Of a DNA stretch of 64,000 nucleotides, positions 33,661 through 44,104 are shown piece after piece. Source of the stretch: Pieris napi. Lineage: Eukaryota; Arthropoda; Insecta; Lepidoptera; Pieridae. The stretch spans positions 5,332,001 to 5,396,000 of the forward strand of contig NC_062239.1 in NCBI RefSeq assembly GCF_905475465.1. The letters are read 5' to 3'. A program made the translations under genes and the position numbers. Each line of letters starts with the position of its first letter. Within the stretch, counting starts at the first letter, position 1. Below the pieces are notes generated by a model. It was not told the origin of the DNA, did not search any database, and saw only the letters and a program-made list of their open reading frames with translations.

Positions 33661-34573
33661 AATCGATCTACATGTTAATTATTTTATTTGAAATACATAT
33701 AGAATATTAATAATTTTCTTGATCTCTACATAAATGAGATTTTATATAAGTTTAATACGCATTAAAACTGAAAAAGGATTCTATTAATATTTTCCGTGTT
33801 CTTGCAACCAAGTTTTTATTGCTGTTTGCGGTCACCGCATGCTTCAACGTTTCGCTACTCATATTTAAACTTTTAAAATATTATGCCATTTTATCTCTGG
33901 CGAAAAATGAAATAAAATTTTGATTTATTTAACGTATGCAGATTGTGGAATTCATTGCAATTTCAAACTAACAAATGGGGTGAAAATTAAAAGTAAAAAT
34001 TATGTTTTTGATTAATTTTATATTTTAAATTTCGAATAATCTCAAATTTATACGAAATATAGATGTGTATATTAAATGTATTAATTAAACTGTCTAAATA
34101 TTTTTCGTTCTATGGATTTCGGAGACAACATAATATAGTCAAAACAACCAATTTTCGGCCTCATATAAGAGAATCCGAAATTTTATAATCTGCAATCATG
34201 ATGAGCAATTAGTAATATGCTTTCTTGTAAAAGCTATAAATTATAGAATAACACAAACATTACATATAAAATTTACTTATAATTTAAGGGCTAACCACAG
34301 AGAATTTAATAATGCATGTCTTCTGAATAACATTCCTTTGGTATTTACTGGACCAATAAGTAATATTATTTCTATAATCTTTGGGTTATTAATTCTTCGA
34401 ATTGAGACGATCGCTTCCTTATGGACATTTTCCTTACTAAAGGGATCCTTTGAGGACTTTCATATAATCTTTGCTTCTATAAAATATTGTTTTATTATGT
34501 TAAGGATACTATTTCGTATCGCTTTCGTTCATAATCTTTTATTTTTCTTGTAATAATAGTAGATATTTATGAA
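33661..34573. other. Noncoding stretch
   Basis: No supported gene. A 71-codon hydrophobic frame at 34338-34553 has no recognisable feature and is taken as chance in AT-rich DNA. Confidence 0.5.
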
Positions 34574-34700
34574 AGTTTATATATGTCACCGTAAAATTGT
34601 AAACACCGTTAGATTGTAATCTATCTCGCGAGATTATAAACTGTCGAAAGATTGTGAACCTCAACGAACTGCTTACAATTTAACGTATTATTATTAGTGT
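34574..34700 (+). repeat. Repeat X, uninterrupted copy
   Basis: GTCACCGTAAAATTGTAAAC, CACCGTTAGATTGTAATC, TATCTCGCGAGATTATAAAC and TGAACCTCAACGAACTGC match 43447-43483 plus 43888-43980. Small palindromes (AGATTGTAATCT, TCTCGCGAGA) are embedded. The class is unknown. It provides the empty-site reference for the insertion at 43484-43887. Confidence 0.8.
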
Positions 34701-34777
34701 GACTTTTTACCATAAATCCAAAATTTAGCCGCCAACCCCACAACCTTGGGTTTAAGCTTGTATTGACTCCCCCTAAA

Positions 34778-35164
34778 TCTATATATATATAATGAAAATG
34801 GTCTTCGTTTGAGGCTCAATCACGCCTAAACCACTGATCGTATCGACATGAAACTACCACCATTCGATGCGAATTTCTAGATGGTTTATGGCTATTTATT
34901 TATTAAATTCCAACGTTCCTTCATTTTTTTATTGCTGTTTTACTTTTATGAAAATTTATCCATACGGACTTCACCGCGGAAACATTCGGGGAGGCTTCCT
35001 AGAACCTCTAAACGTCAACATCTGTTAAAAACTCGATTTTCGAAATATTTCAATTTTCTTAGCGGGAAGTTAAAAAGAAGAATAATAAAAATATGAAAAA
35101 AAATAAATAATGAAACATAAAATTTATTTTAATTCGTCCAGCAAAGCGGGCGCGAAACGGCTAG
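34778..35164 (+). mobile_element. Short non-autonomous Helitron
   Basis: Starts TCTATATATATATAATG after A and ends GCGGGCGCGAAACGGCTAG before T, fitting A|TC...CTAG|T. Length is 387 bp. The 71-codon frame inside (34881-35096) shows no domain. The family differs from the Helitrons at 12574 and 42119. Confidence 0.65.
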
Positions 35165-35318
35165 TGTCCCATAAATAAAATTGCGTCCTCTATCAAATGT
35201 TCAGTTTAGACCTCAAATTGTAACATTTCAATGGACTAATATATGTAAACACTTCATTACATACGTTAATAGGTTTTCTTTTGTTAAGGTTACACAAAAA
35301 TAAAATAAGTTAGTATTA
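35165..35318. other. Short noncoding gap
   Basis: Nothing recognised. Confidence 0.5.
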
Positions 35319-36622
35319 GAGGAGAGTGACCAAATATGGAATACCATTTTGATTTTTAGGCATAATTTCCACAAGTGTTATAAATAAAAAACTTTTTGTG
35401 GTAATTATTAACAATCATATATTTGCACTTTAGTTTGTAATAAGTTTAGGTTTTATTGATTAGTTTAAGGTAAGAAAAAATTTAAGAAACTAAATAACGA
35501 TTTAGGTACCTAAATATGGAATAGGTACCCCAAATATGGAATACTATAAACACTATCAAAAATTAACCTTAAAATGCACGAGACTCTTTGGAAACTTGGT
35601 ATAATATAGCCTTTCTATTACATACACATTTTTTTTACAAAAATCACAAATCCAGGTATCAAACTCTGGCACAGCGCAATCATTACATGCCCAGAGTCCA
35701 TACAAGATACTTGATCCATGTCTCCCCATGAGTATCATTCGAAAACAGCACACCACAGAAAATACACTCCGAATCTTCAGATTCTGGAGCTGTATATCCT
35801 ATCAAGGCATCGGGTTCACTGTCAGTATCAAATAGCATCACCTCCTCATCATCTGAATTAGGCTTAGTCTTCTCTTTTGGTTTTTTCCTTTTGATATTTT
35901 CTCATTCTGGTTTTAATTCTTGTTTTTTGCCAACACGACAGTTTTCTTTCCAAGTGTAGTAGCTGCGGCTTTTCCTGGAGAAAATTCGTTTTTCTGACAT
36001 AATCAAAACAAAGTAGATCTTGACACATCAAAGTGTTTTCCAGCTTTTAAATAACCCATTTGTTTCTCTTTTACTAATTTTGCCGCCATATGCTCTGAAT
36101 CCATTATTTTCGCTTTGTTTTTGAGTTGACGCCCGCCATTTTGGTAAAACATTAAAAAAATATATAATTAACAAAATCATCATGTCAGCTGATACTTCAG
36201 AGAACCAATTATGGAATAGTCCATAATTGGATACTGTGATCTGTCCATATTTGGATTTTCCAACGATTTCAAACTGACATTCAGATTTTTATATTTAAGA
36301 AAGTAATATCATCTAATACCGCTAAAACATACAAAAGAACGTCTAAAAGGTCTCTAAAAGCTATAAAATCAATACTGTGTGCACTTTCTTTACGAAAAAT
36401 ACGTATTTTTAACATACCTTAGAAAGTTATGCGGTAGCGGCAAAACAAAAAACTGTCACAATGACGAAAGCACATGCTCAACTGACATGCTACAACTTGT
36501 ACGCGTAAATGGGAGTAAAAGGAGACAGAAAATCATTGTTTATTGCGTATGTGAGTTTGCATTTGGTAGAAATAGGGGTATTCCATATTAGGGATACTAT
36601 CCCATATTTGGCCACTTTCCTC
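35319..36622 (-). mobile_element. Internally deleted pogo/psq-type DNA transposon
   Basis: The 1,304-bp element has terminal inverted repeats starting GAGGARAGTGRCCAAATATGG and is flanked by TA on both sides (35317-35318 and 36623-36624). Inside it has the two ends of a transposase gene but not the middle (see 35630-36104). The motif CC(A/T)AAT(A/T)ATGGAATA recurs near both ends (35331, 35513, 35531, 36207 and, inverted, about 36222, 36246, 36583 and 36602). These could be transposase binding sites. TA target and HTH_psq-like N-terminus point to the pogo branch of Tc1/mariner. Confidence 0.75.
35630..36104 (-). pseudogene. Remnant of psq-HTH transposase (ends only)
   Basis: The N-terminus starts with ATG at 36104: MDSEHMAAKLVKEKQMGY, then LKAGKHFDVSRSTL, a Pipsqueak-type helix-turn-helix as found in pogo-like transposases. 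A stop follows. After a frame change a KAAATTLGKKTV stretch appears. The catalytic DDE domain is absent. The C-terminal part (about 35905 down to 35630) has an acidic linker (DDEEV..DTDSEPD), then ECIFCG, a frameshift, and WACNDCAVPEFD followed by WICDFCKK, which resembles the Cys-rich end of insect pogo-like proteins. It cannot make an active enzyme. Confidence 0.7.
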
Positions 36623-36749
36623 TATTATATTATATCTATAACACATCAACATGTAATTAGCAACAATATTAATAAAATTAAACTTATAAACATAAACTAA
36701 TAATAATAAAATAATATACATTGAAATAAATAACGAAACTTAACATAAA

Positions 36750-37912
36750 CTAAAATATATCATTAAAAGGAGTCCCTTTAGGCAAGGTTCCGAAGATACT
36801 GGCAGCGTTCCCCCTTTGATTTGCTAGACTAATTCTTTGTCCGAGGTAGCTGCCAGATCTTCGGTCTCCTGTGATGTCGACTAACCTTTTTGAAATTTCT
36901 TTAAAAAGCCTTAAAGCGCTAGGACCCCACGGACCAAGGGTCTCGACACCGAATGGGACAAAATCATATTCAGAGCCCAGACCCCTGTATTTGCATGCTT
37001 TATTTTTTTCAGCCGCTTCACAAGCCGCACCAGCTCTGTAGTTGGTTCCATGTAGATGGGAAGGGGCCAGCGTGTCTGAACAGGTTGCATCCCATACCAG
37101 TACCCAACCCATCTTCCATGGAATCAAACTCATACCGTCCGGTCTCTTGCCATCGTCTCATGCAATACCACTTGGCTCAAGAAGACTTGGCACGTTGACG
37201 GTGGCAAGGGAACGGCGTATGATATCGTTAAGTGCGGCATGTCTCGAGAAGCGGCCTGCACTTTTTTGGCATGACAGGCCGTGATGTCCTAACTTGTCGA
37301 CATCACTGCCACAGGGACATATAATATGAGGAGCGCAGACCGGAACCCCAAGCCGTAGACAGGTTGCGATTCGAAGCGTGTCAGGCTCAAGAAAAGTTCC
37401 TGTATTTGACGATGGGTAAGCGTGAAGCCAGTAGCCGGCCTCATGCGTACCCACGGCCAAAAGCCTAGCACGCGCCGAACCTGTACTACGACTCAAAAGA
37501 TCGTCAAAAGTCAACTTGCAGTGTATGTCATCCCAGCTCCTCTGTGAATTTAGAGATAATGGAAAATTTTGACCTGGGCATGCAATCAAGAAAGCGTTTC
37601 TAGCTTCTTCCAAGCCAGCAATCTCTAAGTTTGAAGGGGATGCCCTTAAAATTTTACTTATGAGATTTGCTGAACTATGGACAGAAGATAGAAGGGCTGG
37701 TAAAGCGACACTGGAAATTTTGCGAATCCCTAAACCACCATAACGGATAGGTAGGGAAGCTTGGGTCCAAGATTGCTCGTTCAGCTGCATATTAAGAAGT
37801 GATTCTAAGCTAATTTTGATTAAGTCGTCTAATGGTGTTAAAATATCTGGGTGATTCCAAAAGGAGTAGCAACGGAGCACATACGTAAATTTTGGGAGGA
37901 AAAGACAGAAAA
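36750..37912 (-). pseudogene. C-terminal part of a retroelement polyprotein with an R2-like endonuclease region
   Basis: One minus-strand frame of about 387 codons, broken by a single in-frame TGA (37158-37160) and truncated upstream where it meets a SINE-A tail. It starts in what looks like the end of an RT (LPKFTYVLRCYSFW, then ASLPIRYGGLGIRK). It continues through a Cys-His cluster (CPCG..KLGHHGLSC), then RPDG directly after the stop, and LVWDATCSDTL. The order of CCHC cluster, PD and a later D resembles the restriction-like endonuclease domain of R2-type elements. The last 100 residues (FVPFGVETLGPWGP, TGDRRSGSYLGQR, QRGNAASIFG) recur, to my knowledge, in many invertebrate retroelement proteins. 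Clade not determined. Confidence 0.7.
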
Positions 37913-38035
37913 GTCGACAGCGTGTGTCAGGCACAAGAGGCTGATCACCTACTTATCTATTAGATTGACAAATCATTATGAAACAGATACAGAAATCTAA
38001 GGCTCAGAGCTAAAACGGTTGTAGCGCCACTAATT
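37909..38035 (+). mobile_element. SINE-A 3' part
   Basis: Plus-strand tail of SINE-A: AAGTCGACAGCGTGTGTCAG, GGCTGATCACCTACTT, GAAACAGATACAGAAATC and GGTTGTAGCGCCACTAA. The tRNA-like head is missing. It abuts the truncated retroelement directly. Confidence 0.8.
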
Positions 38036-38146
38036 TAGTATTTTTTTACTAAGATTGGTAAAAACCTATATAGCTTTAAATATAAAACTCTTACCATTAA
38101 GACGGCACTTTTGCATCCTCTAGCTACTTTTTATTTTACCTGCTTT

Positions 38147-38266
38147 TTTTTTATAGAACAGGGGGCAAACGGGCACCTCGGCTCACCTGATGTTAACTGA
38201 TACCGCCGCCCATGGACACCCTCAATGCCAGAGGGCTCGCGAGTGCGTTGCCGGCCTTTCAAGAAT
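38147..38266 (-). mobile_element. LINE-K 3' end fragment
   Basis: Antisense: T-run, TATAGAACAGGGGGCAAACG, CACCTGATGTTAACTGATACC, CCATGGACACCCTCAATGCC, GCGTTGCCGGCCTTTC. About 120 bp only. Confidence 0.85.
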
Positions 38267-38776
38267 AATTTTTGTGGTTTTGCTCTTGATGTAAATAAAT
38301 TATTATTATAAAATTGAAATTAAAAAAAATATGATTTACAAATTCATTAACAAAAATCTGTTACTTAACATGCACAATGAAATCAATCAATTGTTCCAAA
38401 GATATTACAAATAACTATGTGCTGCGTACCATCACTTCAATAGCCGATGATGGAGATTGAATAGATAACAAAAACGTCCGATGCAATCCCTTAAACTGCG
38501 AGGCAGCGGTATCGTAGATTAATGATAACGATTACTCGGTCAGATAAAAATATTTTTACCCAAACAAAAACGCCCCATATCGGTCGGCGAACAGCGATCA
38601 TTGCATAATAACTTGCTGTTCGCTCGTTGTTTTCGTATTTTGTTACCCGTGAACTTTATTGGTTTTTTTGGCTATTTCCAGGCAATAAAATAACTTAATT
38701 TATATCATGATACAATTAAGAATAATACACAAACAATAATTACACTGCCCGTAAAAACGTTATAATAAGCGTGCCA
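38267..38776. other. Noncoding stretch
   Basis: No gene or recognisable repeat seen. Confidence 0.5.
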
Positions 38777-38784
38777 ACTGCAAT

Positions 38785-39190
38785 TTTTTTTTTTTTTTTT
38801 TTTACTTGGGGAAATGCATTGCGCATACCCCACCGCGGTGCGACTGCTTAGTGCGGGAGGGTTATGTGGGACTCGCGAATGTGCATACCCACTAAAACCC
38901 CAAGGCGCCACCAACAATCGCCTTAGGAGGGATGCGGTAACAGCAGAGCCTTATCCGCTTCCCGACATGCGATGCGGCGGTTGTGTCCGCCTCTCCCCGC
39001 CCATTGTTGATTTGTGAAGATACTTGACACAGCAAGTATCCTTCACAGATCGGGCCATACGCTTTTAGGAATAGCTAGGGGAGATCGGGTCCAGTGCTTG
39101 CAGGGATGGATCACCATCCCTTCTTTTGAACGCATGGACCCCTGCTTCCCCGCTTGGGCACTCTTTAGGTGGCGAGGATTTGACGGGCCG
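38785..39190 (-). mobile_element. Retroposon with 8-bp target-site duplication
   Basis: Minus-strand, polyadenylated (T-run at 38784-38803) and bounded by ACTGCAAT at 38777-38784 and 39191-39198. Its GC-rich 3' half matches 29650-29830. The 5' half (about 39000-39190) has a short GATACTTG..CAAGTATC inverted pair and no recognised coding motif. It may be a 5'-truncated LINE or a SINE without an obvious Pol III promoter. Confidence 0.8.
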
Positions 39191-39198
39191 ACTGCAAT

Positions 39199-41041
39199 AA
39201 CGTAACCATTGCCAAGCAATATATTAAAAACAGTAGTAATAAAACTAAAGCTCAAACTCGCGAAGGCCTAAATGGAAATTATAAGAAACAACATTGAATA
39301 TAATATGCAAAGATACCAATTCTTGCCAGTCTTCTTCTAGTATCAAATAAAACTCATATGAACTTGAAAAACTATTTCGTTAAATCTATATTCGCCAAAA
39401 CTCACAATTTTTCCATCTGCCTCATTAAACCAAATAAGCTCTTGCCAAGCAGGTAATTACAATTCTACAAATTAAGTTCATGAATTTGTAGAATTGTAGA
39501 ATTGGTTGGATATTGTTAAAAATACACAGCTAAACGAACTTTAAAACAGCAATAAACAGACCATTAAGAAAATAAACAGACAATAAGCGTCTGATAGCGG
39601 CCTTATACGACTCCTTGAAGCAATTCTAATTATCATAATGAACATACAGCTTTTATCGTTCCCGCTTCAAAGTGCAGATTAACCCTAAATGTTATTCTTG
39701 TTGGCTAGTTAATGTTTTCCTTTTTCGTGGAATGAAGTGGGAAAATCTAATAGTCAATAATAAATACGATATTTAAAACTTATTAATAGCTTTGTTCTAT
39801 ATTTGACATTAATCATAGAAAAATAAACCAAATATATGGATTCCTTTTAAATGCGTAAATTAAAGCCTTTAATCGGGTAAAATAGATAGTCAATATATTT
39901 TTAAAGCTATAAGCTTGTCGCAATATATACGTCGATATTTCGGTTCTTTTCATTTGGTTAATAAACTCGTTCCCCGTGAATGTAATTACAACAATTTTAA
40001 TTTGACCGCAATAAACATAACGAACTAAATAAATAATATAATAATAAATAAACATAACAAGAATGTTGTTAAAACATTCTTGGGCAAAAATATAATTTTA
40101 AATAAAATGTATTTTTCTTTCTAAGTATTTAATGGAAAACCAGTGTTCGTCGTAACGTCATAAAACTTTGACTTCGCCACGGTAACTTTGAGAAGAAATC
40201 TACTCGAAGATTTTAATGAAATTAAAATGTTTCCTGAATAATTTCCATAATCATTGTTTATTTAAAGAAATATCCCCTCCTAATCCTCTAAGCCCTGGTG
40301 TTTTGGGTTGATTTAAATATGACAGATGTTCATTCATTTTATTACGGTATGTGGCTTAACTTTTAATCAACAAGATCTTCATATTTGAAATATTATAAGT
40401 AAACATTCTGAAATTTTCCATGTACCAACTAAAGTTATGATTTTTTTTAACTATTTTTAAAATTACAAGTCACCACAAACGCATAGGTACCTACTATTAA
40501 GAAAATATATTACCTTTATGCGAGTATTACACAATTAAATTAAAGTTCTATATGGGATATAAACGTGAATTGATATAAAAATTATAAATTTGATTGAAAT
40601 ATAAATAGTAACCATTTCATTACTATAATTTTACAAAAATTTATGTTAAACTTGAAATGAAACAATTACACCTGATATAGCGGGATCGCAGCAAAACCTC
40701 GGGCGTTGAAAGTCAATACAAGCATAGACGAAGTAGATAATAGTTATAAAAACTAAGTGCGTAACGATATAATCTACATTCGTAAATAAAAAATAGTATT
40801 ACAAAAACTATTTAAGTATACGTTAATTGTGACGTTATTATTTAATTCGATTAAATAATAATCACTATCACTTATATAAACTAGTAGTCCTTTTTTGTTG
40901 TGATTGTGGACTGAGTGAATGATAAGCCAATTAAGTATCCTTAAAGGTTTAGTCTAGCCGAGCAAGTCGGTCTCATTCCGTGCTTTTTGCTTCGATATCA
41001 TGATTCAAGCATCAAATAGAAACTAATAACAAATGTAAATA
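39199..41041. other. Noncoding stretch
   Basis: No supported gene. A perfect 16-bp inverted repeat with a 9-nt loop lies at 39458-39498. Confidence 0.55.
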
Positions 41042-41197
41042 CAGTGGACCCCCGGTAATCTGACAAACATTTTGCAGGGCAGTATCAGACTATCAAATTT
41101 GTCGGATTATTAAAAATATTCAATAAAAAATAATAGACAGTTTCGGATTACAGTGGGTGCCGGATTAGACAGGGGCCGGATTACCGGGGGTCCGCTT
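41042..41197. mobile_element. pogo/Tigger-type MITE, 156 bp
   Basis: Terminal inverted repeats CAGTGGACCCCCGGTAATC and GGATTACCGGGGGTCCGCTT, flanked by TA (41040-41041 and 41198-41199). The CAGT start and TA target fit pogo-like elements. An internal GGATTA/GTCGGATT motif is repeated. It has no coding capacity. Confidence 0.8.
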
Positions 41198-41199
41198 TA

Positions 41200-42118
41200 A
41201 GACAAAAATGACATTTTGTGTCATGTTTGTCTTAGAAATTTACTGAGCTTATCAGACTCTTTCAAGAAGACGTCGTTAAGCAAGACAAATGGTCGCTAAG
41301 CCTAGTTGAGGCTAATTTCATCAGGACAATGCCATGACCCCTAGACACGTGACGAAATATATTTCTTACCGCAACAATGAGATTATTTAGACGTATTTAT
41401 AATCTTAAAGATCATAATAAATAATGTATTAAGGCCATTACGAATTTATATATGAATCTCAATATATCATTGCTCAAACAAAGTACACATTGTACCGTGA
41501 AATTGAATTTCCTATATATAGATCTATCTTCGATATTGTAAGCTGTCGAAAAATGTGATCCGTAGGATACTGTTCAGATTGAACGAGTTATTTTTGGATT
41601 GAATCTATGGAAAGTTTAAACTATCGGAGAAAAACCATTACGATTTCACAAATTGATAGCAACATCTATCAACATTTAAAATATAATTTTAATACACATG
41701 TGAGAAAAACCTAAATTTATATCATCGAACCTATATTAACGAACTGTTCACCTATGACTTTTTTCATATAAATCGTAGCACATGTATAATAGAGGTATGT
41801 GTCTTATAATCGTTTAGAAACCCTTCAAGAGCAAGATAAAACGTAAGGATATCAGGATTTCCCCGAAAAAGGTAAATAATCGTCTAGTTAGTTACCCCGA
41901 AATTTCAAGAATGACAAATTGCCTACAGCTGGATGATTTTTCTTTAAGGATATACCTTTTAGGAAGTATTATAGTTAAATATGAGTTACTGTAAGTTCTC
42001 TTAATTACATTCCAATACGCATAAATGTCTTGGGGGGTGTAATCGGAGTTTAGTACACTGAAATAATAATGTATCAGAAGAACCACAGACTTATTCGAGA
42101 TTCGAAAATGACATAATA
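41200..42118. other. Noncoding stretch with a possible repeat X relic
   Basis: No gene. At about 41490-41660 the sequence echoes repeat X (TGTACCGTGAAATTG, GATATTGTAAGCTGTCG, AAACTATCGGAG), but it is too diverged to be sure. Confidence 0.4.
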
Positions 42119-42422
42119 TCTTAATATATATAAATTACGTGTCACGTTGTTTGTCCGCTATAGACTCCTAAACTACCGAACCGATATCAATCAAATTTGC
42201 ACACCGTTTGTAGTTTGATCCAACTTAAAATATAGGATAGCTTACATCTCAATTTATGCCCGCAAAATATTTGTTTATTATTTGAGTCACAATTCTAACA
42301 GACGGCGCTGTGTTGAAAGTACCAACGTTTCACATAAGCTACAATTTAATGGCATAGTTTAGGTACTACTATGTAATATTACAAAAATCTTAGCCACAGC
42401 AACGCTTGGCCGAGGCTACTAG
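42119..42422 (+). mobile_element. Short non-autonomous Helitron
   Basis: Starts TCTTAATATATATAAATTAC after A and ends GGCCGAGGCTACTAG before T. A stem GCCA..TGGC lies near the end. Length is 304 bp and there is no protein. It is a different family from 12574 and 34778. Confidence 0.75.
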
Positions 42423-43446
42423 TAAACGTATAAAAGTGCTTGTAGAAAACTTAAATGATCAAAGAAAAACATACAACACACATATCTATCAACATTTCAA
42501 ATAATTTTGTAAAAGTTCGGTATATGAACTGAAAAGGTTTATTTATAGATATTATGTCATAAACAAGTTTGAGTTTTTATCAAGATCAAGTTTGTTACTT
42601 TATGTAATTGAAATTTGAATTGTATACTACTAAACCAAAAGCTATTTCATTATTTTGCGAGACTTGATACAAAGAGATTGTCAGTTTGACCTGTATCTAT
42701 GTGATATTGTAGCATTTAGATAATATCTGAATTGTGTTACACAGGTAGTATTTTGATACAAGTAAGTGTTTAGCCACTATAAGTCTTATGGTAATGAATT
42801 GATTTAAATCTGGTCTTTTCCAACTTTGGGAACAGTTCAGTATCATTCAAAATTAAGTAATAGTTAAAAAAATATAATTATACTATTTTTGTTATAATAT
42901 TGTTGATATTTTGCGCTCATCTCAACACTTACTATAAATAGTCACTTGTTTATTGTTGTATGAAATACGTAAAAAAATTAGTGAAGGTAATCTTTGTGTG
43001 TTTAAAAATTTAATTCAAAAATTATTTATCACCGTATTAAGTTTGGAGACTTTATTATACAATAAAAAGATAAAAATCTCGTTTAAAATGTAATCTTTAA
43101 CAATAGCGAATGTTTGCTGTATTATAATGTGTTCGGTTGTTTGCAACTGGATGTAATTATTAATAAACTATAATGTATAAAAATAACCTGCTAAATTTTA
43201 ATAGTATATGCTAAAGTACTTTGTAGCCTCCTGAAAATAAATTTATCCTACATCCTGATAAATTTGACTGATAATCCCTTCTCAGAAACTTCGACGTATA
43301 AAAGAAAAAATATCATTCAAAGAAGATAAGTTAGGTTGAAAGCTTGAAAAATCGTCTTGCATAAGAACCTTTACGAAATGCTTACCATTTTTAGTTTGTG
43401 TGAGCTGTTTTTTGCCCTTAAGTTTATTTATTTTTACATATACATA
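42423..43446. other. Noncoding stretch
   Basis: No gene or recognisable repeat seen. Confidence 0.5.
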
Positions 43447-44036
43447 TATATATGTCACCGTAAAATTGTAAACACCGTTAGATAAATGTTTAAAGAACTT
43501 TATTTCTCATTATTTTTTATTTACATGAGAAATTTAATATTAAGTATATACGAACGAGATACACGTCGCCATCAGCTAGCCCAATTTTAGTCTAATGGGC
43601 CCATTCTGATGTGTATCTTTAATGCCCTTTTGAACTGATCAATCACGCTAATGTTACGAACCTTAGACGGCAACCGATTAAACAATTGCACACCCTCATA
43701 CCTAATAGATCTCTTTAAATAATTTGTGCGCGGCTTTGGCAAGATAAGCAAACTCGCTCGACGAGTATTGCGTGTAGTGGTGTATTTGATTTTATTAAAT
43801 GATAAGTAACTATGTAGAGAGTTATTTAATTTTTTTTTAATAAGGATACAGGTGCTATAAACATATAGTTGTTTAATCGTCATAATTTTAGATTGTAATC
43901 TATCTCGCGAGATTGTAAACTGTCGAAAGATTGTGAACCTCAACGAACTGCTTACAATTTAACGTATTACATATTATTCGGTAGATTGTAATCTATCGAA
44001 GTGAAACCGTCAAATTGTGAAACGGCCATTTTCTAC
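43447..44036 (+). repeat. Repeat X, interrupted by a LINE insertion
   Basis: Left part 43447-43483 and right part 43888-44036 together match 34574-34700 and extend further (AGATTGTAATCTATCG, GTGAAACCGTC). The interruption is the LINE fragment at 43484-43887. Confidence 0.85.
43484..43887 (-). mobile_element. Jockey-like LINE 3' end inserted in repeat X
   Basis: A 404-bp insert flanked by TTAGAT at 43478-43483 and 43888-43893. The minus strand codes for the C-terminus of a jockey-type protein, ending at the stop at 43587: LNNSLHSYLSF, RRASLLILPKPRTNYLKRS, RYEGVQLFNRLP and VIDQFKRALKIH are typical. Roughly 100 bp of 3' untranslated sequence follow. The rest of the element is missing by 5' truncation. 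Confidence 0.85.
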
Positions 44037-44104
44037 TTTTCTATTGGTTATAAGAGATGTGACATTCTCGTTTTCTATTGGTTATAAGTGACGTGACATT
44101 CTCG
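44037..44104 (+). repeat. Tandem duplication, 34 bp x 2
   Basis: Two adjacent units starting TTTTCTATTGGTTATAAG and ending GTGACATTCTCG, with three differences between them. Confidence 0.85.
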
